From Candidatus Latescibacterota bacterium (GTDB lineage Bacteria; Latescibacterota; MWCZ01): a stretch of 59,294 bases of DNA. The notes under the pieces are model-generated. The model was given only the letters and a program-made list of their open reading frames with translations. It was not told the origin of the DNA and did no database searches. The stretch lies in NCBI GenBank assembly GCA_022706085.1, contig JAKJDF010000013.1, forward strand, positions 1-59,294, in the 5' to 3' direction. Below, one piece after another: positions 43,626-52,368 of the stretch. Position 1 is the first letter of the stretch. Each line of letters starts with the position of its first letter. The translations under genes and the position numbers were made by a program.

Positions 43626-46094
43626 GTGAGCGTAGCACGAATCCTGGAAGACCTCCGGAAACCCGCCCCGTTCGTACGGCCGATGCCGTTCTGGTTCTGG
43701 AACGGGAAACTGGACGCCGATCTTTTCATCAAACAGCTTGACGACATGGCGGAGAAAGGCATCGGGGAAGTGTTCCTGCACCCGATGCCTCAGGAATTCC
43801 GCACCAAGGACTTCGTCTCGGGAATCGAAGGGGAGTACCTCGGCAGGGAGTTCATGGCTGCGGTGCGTGCCGTGGTCGAAGCGGCCGCACAACGCGGTAT
43901 GCGCTTCTGGCTGTACGACGAGGGCGGATGGCCCTCCGGCGTCAACCTCGGGCGCGTCGTGGCGGCGAGGCCTGACCTCAAGGGGAAGGTAGCCCGTTAC
44001 AACGAGGAAGGCAATGTCGAGTTCCTCGAGCGCGGCTACCCGGTGGATCTCCTCAACCCGGAAACCACGCAGACGTTCATCAGCCAGGTGCACGAGGAAT
44101 ACGCGAAAGTCGTCGGCGAGTTCTTCGGCACTACCATCCCCGGCATCTTCACCGATGAACCCCGTTACGGCGGCCGCGTGGGCGGAGCCGAAATTCCGTG
44201 GACCCCGAAGTTGCCGGAAATTTTCAAGGAGAAGACCGGATACGACATCTCCCTTGCCCTTCCGATCCTGTTCGGACTCAAAGTCGCCCGCAGCCTGCCG
44301 GAAAACAAGCGCGCGCAGGTTCAGGCCGATTTCTACCGTGTGATCACCGAACTCTGGCGGGATAGCTATTTCAAGCCTCTGCACGACTGGTGCGCGGCGC
44401 ACAACCTGCTTCTTGTCGGCCATCTTTCCGGGGAGGACGATCTCCCCAGCCAACTGCTCTACTGCGGCAACTTCTTTACCGAGATGGAATACTTTGACTG
44501 GCCCGGTATCGACGTGATCTGGCGCCAGATATTCCCTGGCAACCGGGGAAACCATTTCCCCAAATACGCCAGTTCGGCCGCACACACCCGCGGAAAACGC
44601 TGGAGCCTGTCCGAATCGTTTGCCGTGTACGGGTGGGACCTCACCTACGCCCAGATGAAGTGGATCACCGACTACCAGTATGTCCGCGGGATCAACACCC
44701 TCGTACCGATGGCGCTCTACAGCGATACCCGCGGTGCCCGGAAAATCGGTACCATGTCCGACCAGTTCCAGGCGAATCCTCTCTGGGAGCACTACCGCCC
44801 GTATGCCGAGTATGTCGGCAGGCTTGGAGGGCTGCTCTCCGCCGGAAAACCGGTGGTCGAAGTCGGCCTGTATTACCCCATCGTCAGCCTGTGGGCCGGC
44901 GAAGACGCGCGGTCCGTGGAGGCCAAAGTTACCCGAATCGCCACCAGCCTCCTTGATCAGCAGATAGACTTCGACTTTCTGGACGACGCTGCGATAGTCG
45001 GGGCGGAGATCTCCGGTGGAACGCTGGCGGTGGGCGACTGCCGCTATTCGGCGATCGTCGTTCCCAACGCGCCGGTAATGCCGGTGGAAACAATGCGCAG
45101 ACTGGCGGAATTCGCAAAAGCGGGCGGATCGGTCACCTTCTACGAAACGCCGCCGCATTTCGCCGCACGCGCTGCCGATGAGGCGGAACTGGCGCAGCTT
45201 GCGACCTCGCTTTCCACCTGCGTCGCGTCATCAGCCGACTGGGATGTCGCCCTGGGCATGCTTCCGTGGACGGTGAAGCTTGCGGTGCACAACGCCAACA
45301 TCCGGGCAATTCGCCGATCCTGCGAGGGTACTGAAATCTTCTTCCTCACCAACGAATCGCTCAACGAGGACGCGTCGTTGCGCCTCCGCCTGCCGGTGCA
45401 GGGAACGGTTGTGGCGTACGACCCCGATACGGAACAGACGTTCGACGCTTCCCCGCAGGGCGGTGTCATCCGCGTGACGATCCGCGCGAACGGGTGCATG
45501 GTATTGCTTGCGGGGAACACGGAGGGCCTTACCCTCGCGCCGCCACCGGACCCGCCGACCCGTGCGCAGGAGGTCTCCGGCCCGTGGATTGCCACCGTAA
45601 CCAGACAATGGGCGTTCCGCGGAGGCGAGATTGTCATGCTTTCGACGGTGAAAGGCATGGACCGCGACGCCGGCGGGGTTCTTGGCACGCCGAAACGGGT
45701 GGACACGCTCGAGGACTGGGATAAGGTCTACTACGAGAACTTCTGCGGAACGGTGGATTATGCCACCTCGCTGCCGTTGCAGGCGGTGCCCCCGCGCGCA
45801 TTTCTGGATCTCGGCACCGTCGGCGTGGTGGCGGAAGTCGACGTGAACGGAACCATTGTCGGTAAACGCCTCTGGGCGCCCTACACATTCGATATCACCT
45901 CCGCGCTGAAGGTCGGCACGAACAACATCCGCATTTCCGTCACCAGCACCCTGTTTCGCCTGATGACCATGCCGGAGATAGTCGGAGAACTGAAGCAGCG
46001 CGGCTGGTTCAGCAGTTACGCGCAGAAGGTCTCCGAGTACAAAGGTGACCGCGCCCCCGCCGGGTTAATAGGACCCGTACGTCTCCTTACCTGA
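43626..46094 (+). CDS. GH106-like alpha-L-rhamnosidase
   Basis: 822-residue glycosidase related to family 106 rhamnosidases. The barrel opens with RPMPFWFWNGKLDADLFIKQ (about 18-37) and GIGEVFLHPMPQEF. The hallmark FWLYDEGGWPSGVNLG is near 95-110. Further barrel parts are GIFTDEPRYGG near 176 and LVGHLSGEDDL near 262. From about 690 a GH2-type sugar-binding sandwich follows (DLGTVGVVAEVDVNGTIVGK ... WAPYTFDIT). No signal peptide is evident, although many GH106 proteins are secreted. The start is GTG at 43626 with TAAGGAG. It is divergent from the GH172 gene. Confidence 0.83.
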   Translation: MSVARILEDLRKPAPFVRPMPFWFWNGKLDADLFIKQLDDMAEKGIGEVFLHPMPQEFRTKDFVSGIEGEYLGREFMAAVRAVVEAAAQRGMRFWLYDEGGWPSGVNLGRVVAARPDLKGKVARYNEEGNVEFLERGYPVDLLNPETTQTFISQVHEEYAKVVGEFFGTTIPGIFTDEPRYGGRVGGAEIPWTPKLPEIFKEKTGYDISLALPILFGLKVARSLPENKRAQVQADFYRVITELWRDSYFKPLHDWCAAHNLLLVGHLSGEDDLPSQLLYCGNFFTEMEYFDWPGIDVIWRQIFPGNRGNHFPKYASSAAHTRGKRWSLSESFAVYGWDLTYAQMKWITDYQYVRGINTLVPMALYSDTRGARKIGTMSDQFQANPLWEHYRPYAEYVGRLGGLLSAGKPVVEVGLYYPIVSLWAGEDARSVEAKVTRIATSLLDQQIDFDFLDDAAIVGAEISGGTLAVGDCRYSAIVVPNAPVMPVETMRRLAEFAKAGGSVTFYETPPHFAARAADEAELAQLATSLSTCVASSADWDVALGMLPWTVKLAVHNANIRAIRRSCEGTEIFFLTNESLNEDASLRLRLPVQGTVVAYDPDTEQTFDASPQGGVIRVTIRANGCMVLLAGNTEGLTLAPPPDPPTRAQEVSGPWIATVTRQWAFRGGEIVMLSTVKGMDRDAGGVLGTPKRVDTLEDWDKVYYENFCGTVDYATSLPLQAVPPRAFLDLGTVGVVAEVDVNGTIVGKRLWAPYTFDITSALKVGTNNIRISVTSTLFRLMTMPEIVGELKQRGWFSSYAQKVSEYKGDRAPAGLIGPVRLLT

Positions 46095-46456
46095 ACCATG
46101 GCCAGGCGGGGCCGTTGGGTGGCTGAGGCGGGTCGTCTCGATACAACGAACGGGGGGACGTCGCTTCGCTTCCGTCACACGGCGGGCTCCTGCGCCGTGC
46201 GCGGGCTCCTCGATACAACGTGGAATCCGCTGCGCGGCCCCCACGCCACTCGGAGACCCGCTTTCTCCAGGCGCTGGGCCCGGTCATCGAGTGACCTGCG
46301 CGCACGCGCAGGTTGTATCGAGATGACCGGGGCCGGTGGACGGCGGCACGCGCCGAGACGGTCGTTTCGATACACCGAACAGGGGAACGTCGCTTCGCTT
46401 CCGTTCCGTTCCCGTTCGCCACTCGACGGCCTTACAGGGCGGCGCGCTGTTAGACC
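46095..46456. repeat. REP-like repeat cluster
   Basis: No gene. Elements alternate: gtcgtctcgatacaacgaac...gacgtcgcttcgcttccg (about 46133-46170) recurs as gtcgtttcgatacaccgaac...aacgtcgcttcgcttccg (about 46366-46402). A palindrome catcgagtgacctgcgcgca...tgcgcgcaggttgtatcgagatg lies around 46285-46325. Confidence 0.65.
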
Positions 46457-48469
46457 TTATCCCTTCCGGGCAATGCACGAGATGTAGTTGTGAACCACGT
46501 CGAAGCCCTTTTTCCCCTGCCGGCGCGCGGCGAGACGTTTCACGAATTCGGCCTCCAGCGCATCGCGCCGGGCGGGGTCAACCGCCTCGTAATAGGCAGT
46601 TCCGGCACCCGATTTCTTCAGGTGTTCGAGTGCTTCCCGGGCGGTCCGGTAACGGAACACGATTTCCCCTTCCTGCAGGTCCGTCGCTTCCAGACCGGCG
46701 GCGGCAAGCTGGCGGTTCACCTGGTCCGTGCCCGCGGGAAAGTCAAAAGCGATGCGCTTCGTCAAGACGGAGGGGTCCTCAAGCACGATTTCGCCGAAAA
46801 TTTGCAGCGGTTCGCGCGGGGAGTTCTCCCGGTGGACGATGAAGGCCAGCCTGCCGCCCTGTTTCAGCGCCTGCGCAGCGGCTTCGAAGAATGGCGCGAG
46901 GGGGATGTAGCCCAACACCCAGCTTGAGAATACCAGGTCAAGGGGGTGCGAGGACCCGAGCTCCTGCAGTGCATCACCACGGCGGAAGTCAATTCCGTCA
47001 AACCCTTGCGCCCGCGCCCGCGCTCTCGCCTCCGTCAGCATGCCTTCGGAAAGGTCCACGGCAACGAGATAACCCGCCTGCCGGAGTCTGTCCGCAAGGA
47101 GCACCGTGGCGAACCCGGTGCCGCACCCGGCTTCGAATACGCGCTCGTTCCCGGTCAGCACAAGCCGGGCGATAAGGCTTTCCACCGGTTTGCCGGCTTC
47201 TTTTACCCAGAACTCGTCATAGAACTGGTGGATGCCGTCGTACGCATCGCGGAGCCCTTCCTGGTCGACCTCTCCCCTCGCTTCGTTCCGTATCGCGAAG
47301 AAACGTGGTACACGATGCCGCCGGGGCAGGTGTTCCCGGCAGAGGGAGGACGACTCATCGGGCGTGAGGGGCAGTTGCGCGGCGTCTATGTGAGGGGAGA
47401 GCGTGCGCCCCACGCAGCCGGTCCGGGGCTTCCGGAAATGCTCCCCCATGCGGTCAAGAATGGTGTCGAGAGGCTCCCGGGTGATGTTGCCGAAGGAAAG
47501 CGGCACCAGGTTGCAGGGGCAGACTTCGCCGCTGCCGTCAATGTAAAGGTGCGTAAGGCCGGCGCCGCAACCGAACGCTTCCGGTGATTCGAGATAGGTG
47601 AACGTGGAAAGAATCGGAAGGCCCGGCTCTTCGGCAACCTCGCGCTGGTACTGGAGGATGCGCCGCCTCTCTTTCGGGGTGAGCGTCACGGACTGGTTTC
47701 CGGCGAGCTTCCCGGTGGCGCCGGGTTCGAGAAGGTGCACTTCCAGGGCGCCTGTATCGCGTGCGAAGGCCATGAATGAACGGAAGCGATCCGGCTCGAG
47801 GAACTCCCGGGTGGCGACGGAAATGATGTAGGGATAGAGCCCGGCACCGGATGCAACCGTGATGGCATCGAGGGCGATCGCGAAGGCACCGGGATAGCCG
47901 CGCATCCGTTCGTGTTCCGCGGGGTCCATGGAATCCACGCTGACGCCGACGGCGAACAGCGCGGCTTCCTTCAGCGACCGCGCGCGATCCGGTGTCAGCC
48001 CTTTGCCGGTGGTGTTCAGCGTAAGGGACGTCCTCTCGTCGAAGCAGGCCACGAACTCTTCCAGATCCCTTCGGAGCAGCGGCTCGCCGCCCGAGAGCGT
48101 CACATTGGCCGCGCCCAGTTCCTGAAGCCGGGCGATCACCGGCTTCCAGGTTGATAGCGACACATCCTTCTGGCTCCGGTTGGCGTTGTAGCAGTGCCAG
48201 CACCGGTACGGGCACCGGTTCGTAACGGCCAGGGTAACGGAAAAGAGCCGGCGGAGGCCCGCTTCGCCCACCGCATCGAAGTTCCGCACCATCGTATCGA
48301 ATGCGGGGCCCGGGAACGGCGGGAAGTGCGTGTTGAGCACATACCGTCCGCGGAACGGGATCACCTTTTCGTGGGAGAGGTACGACTTGAAAAAGCCCAT
48401 GAGCGCGGGGTGCATTTTGGAAAACGGCGGCTGGACCGCAACCATTTTCAGGAAAGCGTCACCTTTCAT
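46457..48469 (-). CDS. Radical SAM - SAM methyltransferase fusion
   Basis: 670-residue two-domain enzyme. The first half is a radical SAM protein with the cluster motif C86-x3-C90-x2-C93 (CPYRCWHCYNAN), the SAM-binding VTLSGGEPLLRRDLEEF and a SPASM-like tail (CGAGLTHLYIDGSGEVCPCN). The second half, from about 390, is a class I methyltransferase with motif I VFEAGCGTGFATVLLADRL and GYLVAVDLSEGML. Fusion suggests modification and methylation of one substrate, possibly a lipid, peptide or cofactor; the substrate is unknown. ATG at 48469 has AAGGGG; the upstream frame is repeat DNA. Confidence 0.83.
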   Translation of the reverse strand: MKGDAFLKMVAVQPPFSKMHPALMGFFKSYLSHEKVIPFRGRYVLNTHFPPFPGPAFDTMVRNFDAVGEAGLRRLFSVTLAVTNRCPYRCWHCYNANRSQKDVSLSTWKPVIARLQELGAANVTLSGGEPLLRRDLEEFVACFDERTSLTLNTTGKGLTPDRARSLKEAALFAVGVSVDSMDPAEHERMRGYPGAFAIALDAITVASGAGLYPYIISVATREFLEPDRFRSFMAFARDTGALEVHLLEPGATGKLAGNQSVTLTPKERRRILQYQREVAEEPGLPILSTFTYLESPEAFGCGAGLTHLYIDGSGEVCPCNLVPLSFGNITREPLDTILDRMGEHFRKPRTGCVGRTLSPHIDAAQLPLTPDESSSLCREHLPRRHRVPRFFAIRNEARGEVDQEGLRDAYDGIHQFYDEFWVKEAGKPVESLIARLVLTGNERVFEAGCGTGFATVLLADRLRQAGYLVAVDLSEGMLTEARARARAQGFDGIDFRRGDALQELGSSHPLDLVFSSWVLGYIPLAPFFEAAAQALKQGGRLAFIVHRENSPREPLQIFGEIVLEDPSVLTKRIAFDFPAGTDQVNRQLAAAGLEATDLQEGEIVFRYRTAREALEHLKKSGAGTAYYEAVDPARRDALEAEFVKRLAARRQGKKGFDVVHNYISCIARKG

Positions 48470-48910
48470 GGTGTCCACCCCTTCGGGTTCATCGGAATTG
48501 CAATGCTCCAGGATCGCCCCCTGCATCTGGTGTGGAATATACCGCAGTGGAAAGGGACGTAAGAGGTGGGGGGTGATGGTTTCGATGCGATGTGCCGAAT
48601 CGGCGCCGGTGTGGGGCGGACATTCCTGTCTGCCCGGCACCGAAAAACCGCTCTGGACAGGCAGATCAGCCCTCGTGGCAGGGAGCGGTTGGCGAGCCGG
48701 AATTCCTTTCCTCCTGTCTGTGCAGGCGGTTCCGGCCGCGCGCCACGAATTTGTTACCATGTTCCGCGCCAGAACGCCAGCGGGGGTATCATTTGCGTTA
48801 CTCCCCGTGAACACGTACTGTTAACCTGTTTCTGTCTATTTCCCTGCTGGGCAGTCAAGGAACCTGGTGTCCGGCTGGTTGGTTTCAGACAGTTCACCAC
48901 GGGGGGCACC
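48470..48910. other. Divergent intergenic region
   Basis: 441 bp between the radical SAM gene and the secreted beta-helix gene. A ggcggacattcctgtctgcc element lies near 48616-48636. No clear gene; the frame running into 48911 has no ribosome site further upstream. Confidence 0.5.
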
Positions 48911-50335
48911 ATGGCGCACCGGGGACACATCGTCGCGGCCGCGTTGGCGGTCATTGTCGTTCTTAGTTCGCTCTCGCAGGCAACGGACGTATCCGGGCAA
49001 ATCCTCACCACCACCTGGACAAAGGCGAACAGCCCGTACCGCGTGAAGGCAGCCATCGAAGTCCGGCCCAACAATCTGCTCACCATCGAACCCGGGGTAG
49101 ATGTCCTGTTCGACGCGGATGTCAAGTTCATCCTCTACGGCACCATCCGCGCCGTCGGAACTGCCGGCGACAGCATCCGCTTCCTGAAGGGCACCGCGGC
49201 GAAGTGGGGCGGCGTCTCCATCCCCAACGACGGCGTGAAGATCGCGCCGTGGGATAGCTCCGCGTTCGCGTACGTGCGGATCAGCGGCGGCAGCAACGCG
49301 TATGGAGGTGGAATCAGTCTCGCGCAGCCCGACCTCAAGCTCTCCCTCGACCATTGCGTGGTGTCCGGCAACACCGGCACGACGGAAGGCGGCGCCATTT
49401 GCGTGGATGACCACGCGATTCTTTACGCGAGGAACTGCAACTTCTTGAGCAACACCTCGCCCATCGGCGGCGGAGTGAGCTTCCGGAACAACACGACACA
49501 CGCCGCCTTCAGCGACTGCGTGTTTCAGGGCAACACTTCCGCCACGGACGGATGCGCCATCGCCAGCCGGACCCCGTACGCCACGTTCGCCCGGTGCCTG
49601 ATCACGGGCAACCAGCACGCGAACAACACCTCCACCGTGGATTGCCTAGGCAGCTCGGGCATCACCATGGTGAACTGCACAGTCGCTGACAACACCACGA
49701 CCAAGGTGTTCGACAGCACATCAGGCGGCAAGGCGACGCTGCGCAACTGCATCGTATGGGGCACAGGCACGGTGATGCTGGAAGCGCCTCTGCCGGGCAC
49801 CACCAACCCGTGGACCGTGACGTACTCCGACATCAAGGGCGCATGGGACGGCACCGGCAACATCAACAGCGACCCGCTCTTCACAAACGCCGCAGCGGGA
49901 GTTTACACGCTGGGAACGGGGTCGCCATGCATCAATACGGGTGACCCGGCGGATCCGCTCGAAGGAGACGGCTCCCGCGTTGATATGGGCGCCTTTTCGA
50001 CGTCGGGTCCGGTTGCCGTGAACGCGCCTGTGGCTCCGGCCCGGTTTGCCCTCTATACCAACGCCCCGAACCCGTTCAATCCGTCCACCACGCTGCGCTT
50101 CAGCCTCCCCGACGCAGGGCATGTGACGTTGGCGGTGTATGACGTGAACGGCCGCCTCGTCCGCACCCTGGTGGGCGGCGCCGCCGGGGCGGCGGGGACA
50201 TTCCTGTCTGGCCAGCATAGCGTGGTCTGGGACGGGTACGACAACTACGGACGCGCGGTTGCCAGCGGGGTGTACCTGGTGCGACTCACCGCGACGGAAG
50301 GGGTGCTGACGGGGAGGATGACCTTGTTAAGGTAG
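48911..50335 (+). CDS. Secreted beta-helix protein with FlgD/T9SS-type C-terminus
   Basis: 474 residues: a signal peptide (HIVAAALAVIVVLSSLSQA), a right-handed beta-helix of DUF1565/parallel-repeat type (LTIEPGVDVLFDADVKFILYG ... LYARNCNFLSNTSPIGGG ... DPLFTNAAAG ... GSPCINTGDP), then a FlgD-like Ig domain. That domain reads NAPNPFNPSTTLRFSLPDAG, VYDVNGRLVRTLV, VVWDGYDNYGRAVASGVYLV. Such C-terminal domains mark exported or cell-surface proteins in FCB-type bacteria, probably via type IX-like secretion. Seven or eight residues (AAGTFLSG) inside the last domain match a dispersed repeat. ATG at 48911 has GGGGGG upstream. Confidence 0.85.
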   Translation: MAHRGHIVAAALAVIVVLSSLSQATDVSGQILTTTWTKANSPYRVKAAIEVRPNNLLTIEPGVDVLFDADVKFILYGTIRAVGTAGDSIRFLKGTAAKWGGVSIPNDGVKIAPWDSSAFAYVRISGGSNAYGGGISLAQPDLKLSLDHCVVSGNTGTTEGGAICVDDHAILYARNCNFLSNTSPIGGGVSFRNNTTHAAFSDCVFQGNTSATDGCAIASRTPYATFARCLITGNQHANNTSTVDCLGSSGITMVNCTVADNTTTKVFDSTSGGKATLRNCIVWGTGTVMLEAPLPGTTNPWTVTYSDIKGAWDGTGNINSDPLFTNAAAGVYTLGTGSPCINTGDPADPLEGDGSRVDMGAFSTSGPVAVNAPVAPARFALYTNAPNPFNPSTTLRFSLPDAGHVTLAVYDVNGRLVRTLVGGAAGAAGTFLSGQHSVVWDGYDNYGRAVASGVYLVRLTATEGVLTGRMTLLR

Positions 50336-50882
50336 GGTGCGTGCAGGTGGGGGGCGACGCATGCGTCGCCCCCTACGGTGTGTGGTCCGGTGTATCGAGA
50401 TTACTGCGACGGCCTCGGCGATGCCGCGCTGCCTCAACGGAGATGCCGGATGGCGAAACGGGCAGACAGGAATGTCCGCCCCACCGGCCGGGAATCGGAT
50501 TGCGGGTGCCCTTCGGCACGTTACGGCGGCCGTTCGACAGGCTTCCTGCACGAAGCACATGCACGGGCATCGCCGCCCTGCCGGACACTGGCCTGAAGGC
50601 AGAGTCATCGAGCGGCGAGCGCGTGGTCACTGAGCCTGTCGAAGTGCAGCGCTCGTTGTATCGAGATGGCCACGCCAAAGCGGACAATCGGGTTTCGATC
50701 GCTCCCAACCCGGTTGGCGGCGCACGTCGAAATCCGCAAATTCCCTAATGAACCCGAACAGCTCCGTCAGTGAATCTGGATTCCCGCCTTCGCGGGAATG
50801 ACTGTATCGCGGGTCGCGTCAGCAGCCGTATCGCACCGTTTTCAACGAACCCTGTTCATTCCCCTTCGCGGAGTCTGCACCC
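50336..50882. repeat. Repeat region with a perfect 24-bp palindrome
   Basis: No gene. The perfect palindrome gggggcgacgca/tgcgtcgccccc is at 50350-50373, 14 bp after the stop of the secreted protein gene, and could act as its terminator stem. Also present are gggcagacaggaatgtccgc (about 50459-50480), a cactgagcctgtcgaagtgc element near 50628-50648, and tggattcccgccttcgcggg (50768-50787). Confidence 0.7.
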
Positions 50883-52307
50883 ATGCCCACGCGCCCAAAC
50901 ATCCTGTTCATCATGTCGGATGACCATGCAGCCCACGCCATGAGCTGCTACGGCAGCCGCATCAACAAAACGCCGAACCTCGACCGCATCGCCAACGAGG
51001 GCATGCGGCTGGACCGCTGCTTCTGCACCAACTCCATCTGCACTCCGAGCCGGGCGACCATTCTTACGGGCACCTACAACCACGTGAACGGTGTCACCAC
51101 GCTGGATACGCCCATGGACGCCGGCTTGCAGACCTTCCCGAAGCTGTTGCGGGAAAGCGGCTACCAGACGGCGGTGTTCGGGAAATGGCATCTCGGCGAG
51201 CACAAAAGCTTTGAATTCTGCCCCGAAGGGTTCGATGACTGGGCGGTGCTGCCGGGGCAGGGGTTCTACCACAATCCCGAGTTCATTTTCAAGGGCTCCC
51301 GGGGCCCGGTGCAGCGCACGGTGATGGGGTACGTGACGGACCTGATCACCGATTTTTCCCTGGATTGGCTGCAGAACCGCGATCGCAGCTGTCCGTTCTG
51401 CCTGCTCTACCACCACAAGGCACCCCACCGGCACTGGAACCCCGACGAAAAGCACGCCGCGATGTACCTGAACGAGGACATCCCGGAGCCCGACACGCTC
51501 TATGACGATTATGCCAACCGGGCTTCTGCCGCTGCCGCCGCGGAAATGCGGGTCGGTGTGCACATGACGCAGCTCGACATGAAGTGCGAGTTGCCGAAGA
51601 ACGTCTCAGAACACGAGATGAGGAAATGGGCGTACCAGCGTTACATCAAGGATTACTTGCGCGTCATCGCCAGTGTGGATGACAACGTCGGCCGCGTGCT
51701 GGATTATCTCGACGCAGACGGACTGACGGAAAACACCGTGGTGATCTACTGCTCCGACCAGGGTTTCTTCCTCGGCGACCACGGCTGGTACGACAAACGG
51801 TTCATGTATGAGGAATCGCTGAAGATGCCGTTCGTGGTGCGTTACCCGAAGGAAATCGAGCCCGGCTCAGTGAACAGCGACATGGTGCTGAATGTGGACT
51901 TCGCGCCGCTTTTCCTCGACTTCGCAGGGCTACCGATTCCGAAGGGCATGCAAGGGCGGAGCTTTCGGCCAATCCTGGGCGGCGAAACGCCGCCAGACTG
52001 GCGGGACAGCATGTACTACCGCTACTGGATGCACAAGGCGCACCACAACGTCTACGCGCACTACGGCCTGCGGACGAAGCGGTTCAAACTGATCTACTAC
52101 TACTCCGACGGCCTCAACCAGATGGGCGCGCTGGACGAGAAGTACGAGCCGGAATGGGAACTGTTCGACCTCGAGCGCGACCCGGCGGAGCTGAACAACG
52201 TCTACGCGGACCCGGCGTACGCCGACACGTTGCGCGAACTCAAAGCGGAACTGCACCGGCAGCAAGCGGCCGTCGGCGACGCGCGGTATGAGAGCGACGT
52301 GGATTGA
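50883..52307 (+). CDS. Sulfatase (type I)
   Basis: 474-residue sulfatase with the canonical formylglycine site C53-T-P55-S-R57 (SICTPSRATILTG). N-terminal metal ligands are in NILFIMSDDHAAHAMSCYG. GKWHLGEHKSFEF near 101 and YCSDQGFFLGDHGWYDKR near 286 complete the active site. The tail with WELFDLERDPAELNNVYADP is typical of sulfatases acting on polysaccharides (SulfAtlas S1-like). No signal peptide is visible, so the target would be an imported sulfated oligosaccharide. ATG at 50883 has GCGGAG. It is the first gene of a plus-strand pair with the PL10-like gene. Confidence 0.92.
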   Translation: MPTRPNILFIMSDDHAAHAMSCYGSRINKTPNLDRIANEGMRLDRCFCTNSICTPSRATILTGTYNHVNGVTTLDTPMDAGLQTFPKLLRESGYQTAVFGKWHLGEHKSFEFCPEGFDDWAVLPGQGFYHNPEFIFKGSRGPVQRTVMGYVTDLITDFSLDWLQNRDRSCPFCLLYHHKAPHRHWNPDEKHAAMYLNEDIPEPDTLYDDYANRASAAAAAEMRVGVHMTQLDMKCELPKNVSEHEMRKWAYQRYIKDYLRVIASVDDNVGRVLDYLDADGLTENTVVIYCSDQGFFLGDHGWYDKRFMYEESLKMPFVVRYPKEIEPGSVNSDMVLNVDFAPLFLDFAGLPIPKGMQGRSFRPILGGETPPDWRDSMYYRYWMHKAHHNVYAHYGLRTKRFKLIYYYSDGLNQMGALDEKYEPEWELFDLERDPAELNNVYADPAYADTLRELKAELHRQQAAVGDARYESDVD

Positions 52308-52368
52308 ACCGGGGAGGACCGTCGTATCCCAAACCCTCTCGTAAGCACCCGTAACGGAGGAGCCCTTT

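Noticed and set aside
43572-45158. Open frame of 528 codons on the minus strand
   Set aside because: Antisense of the GH106-like gene and without motifs.
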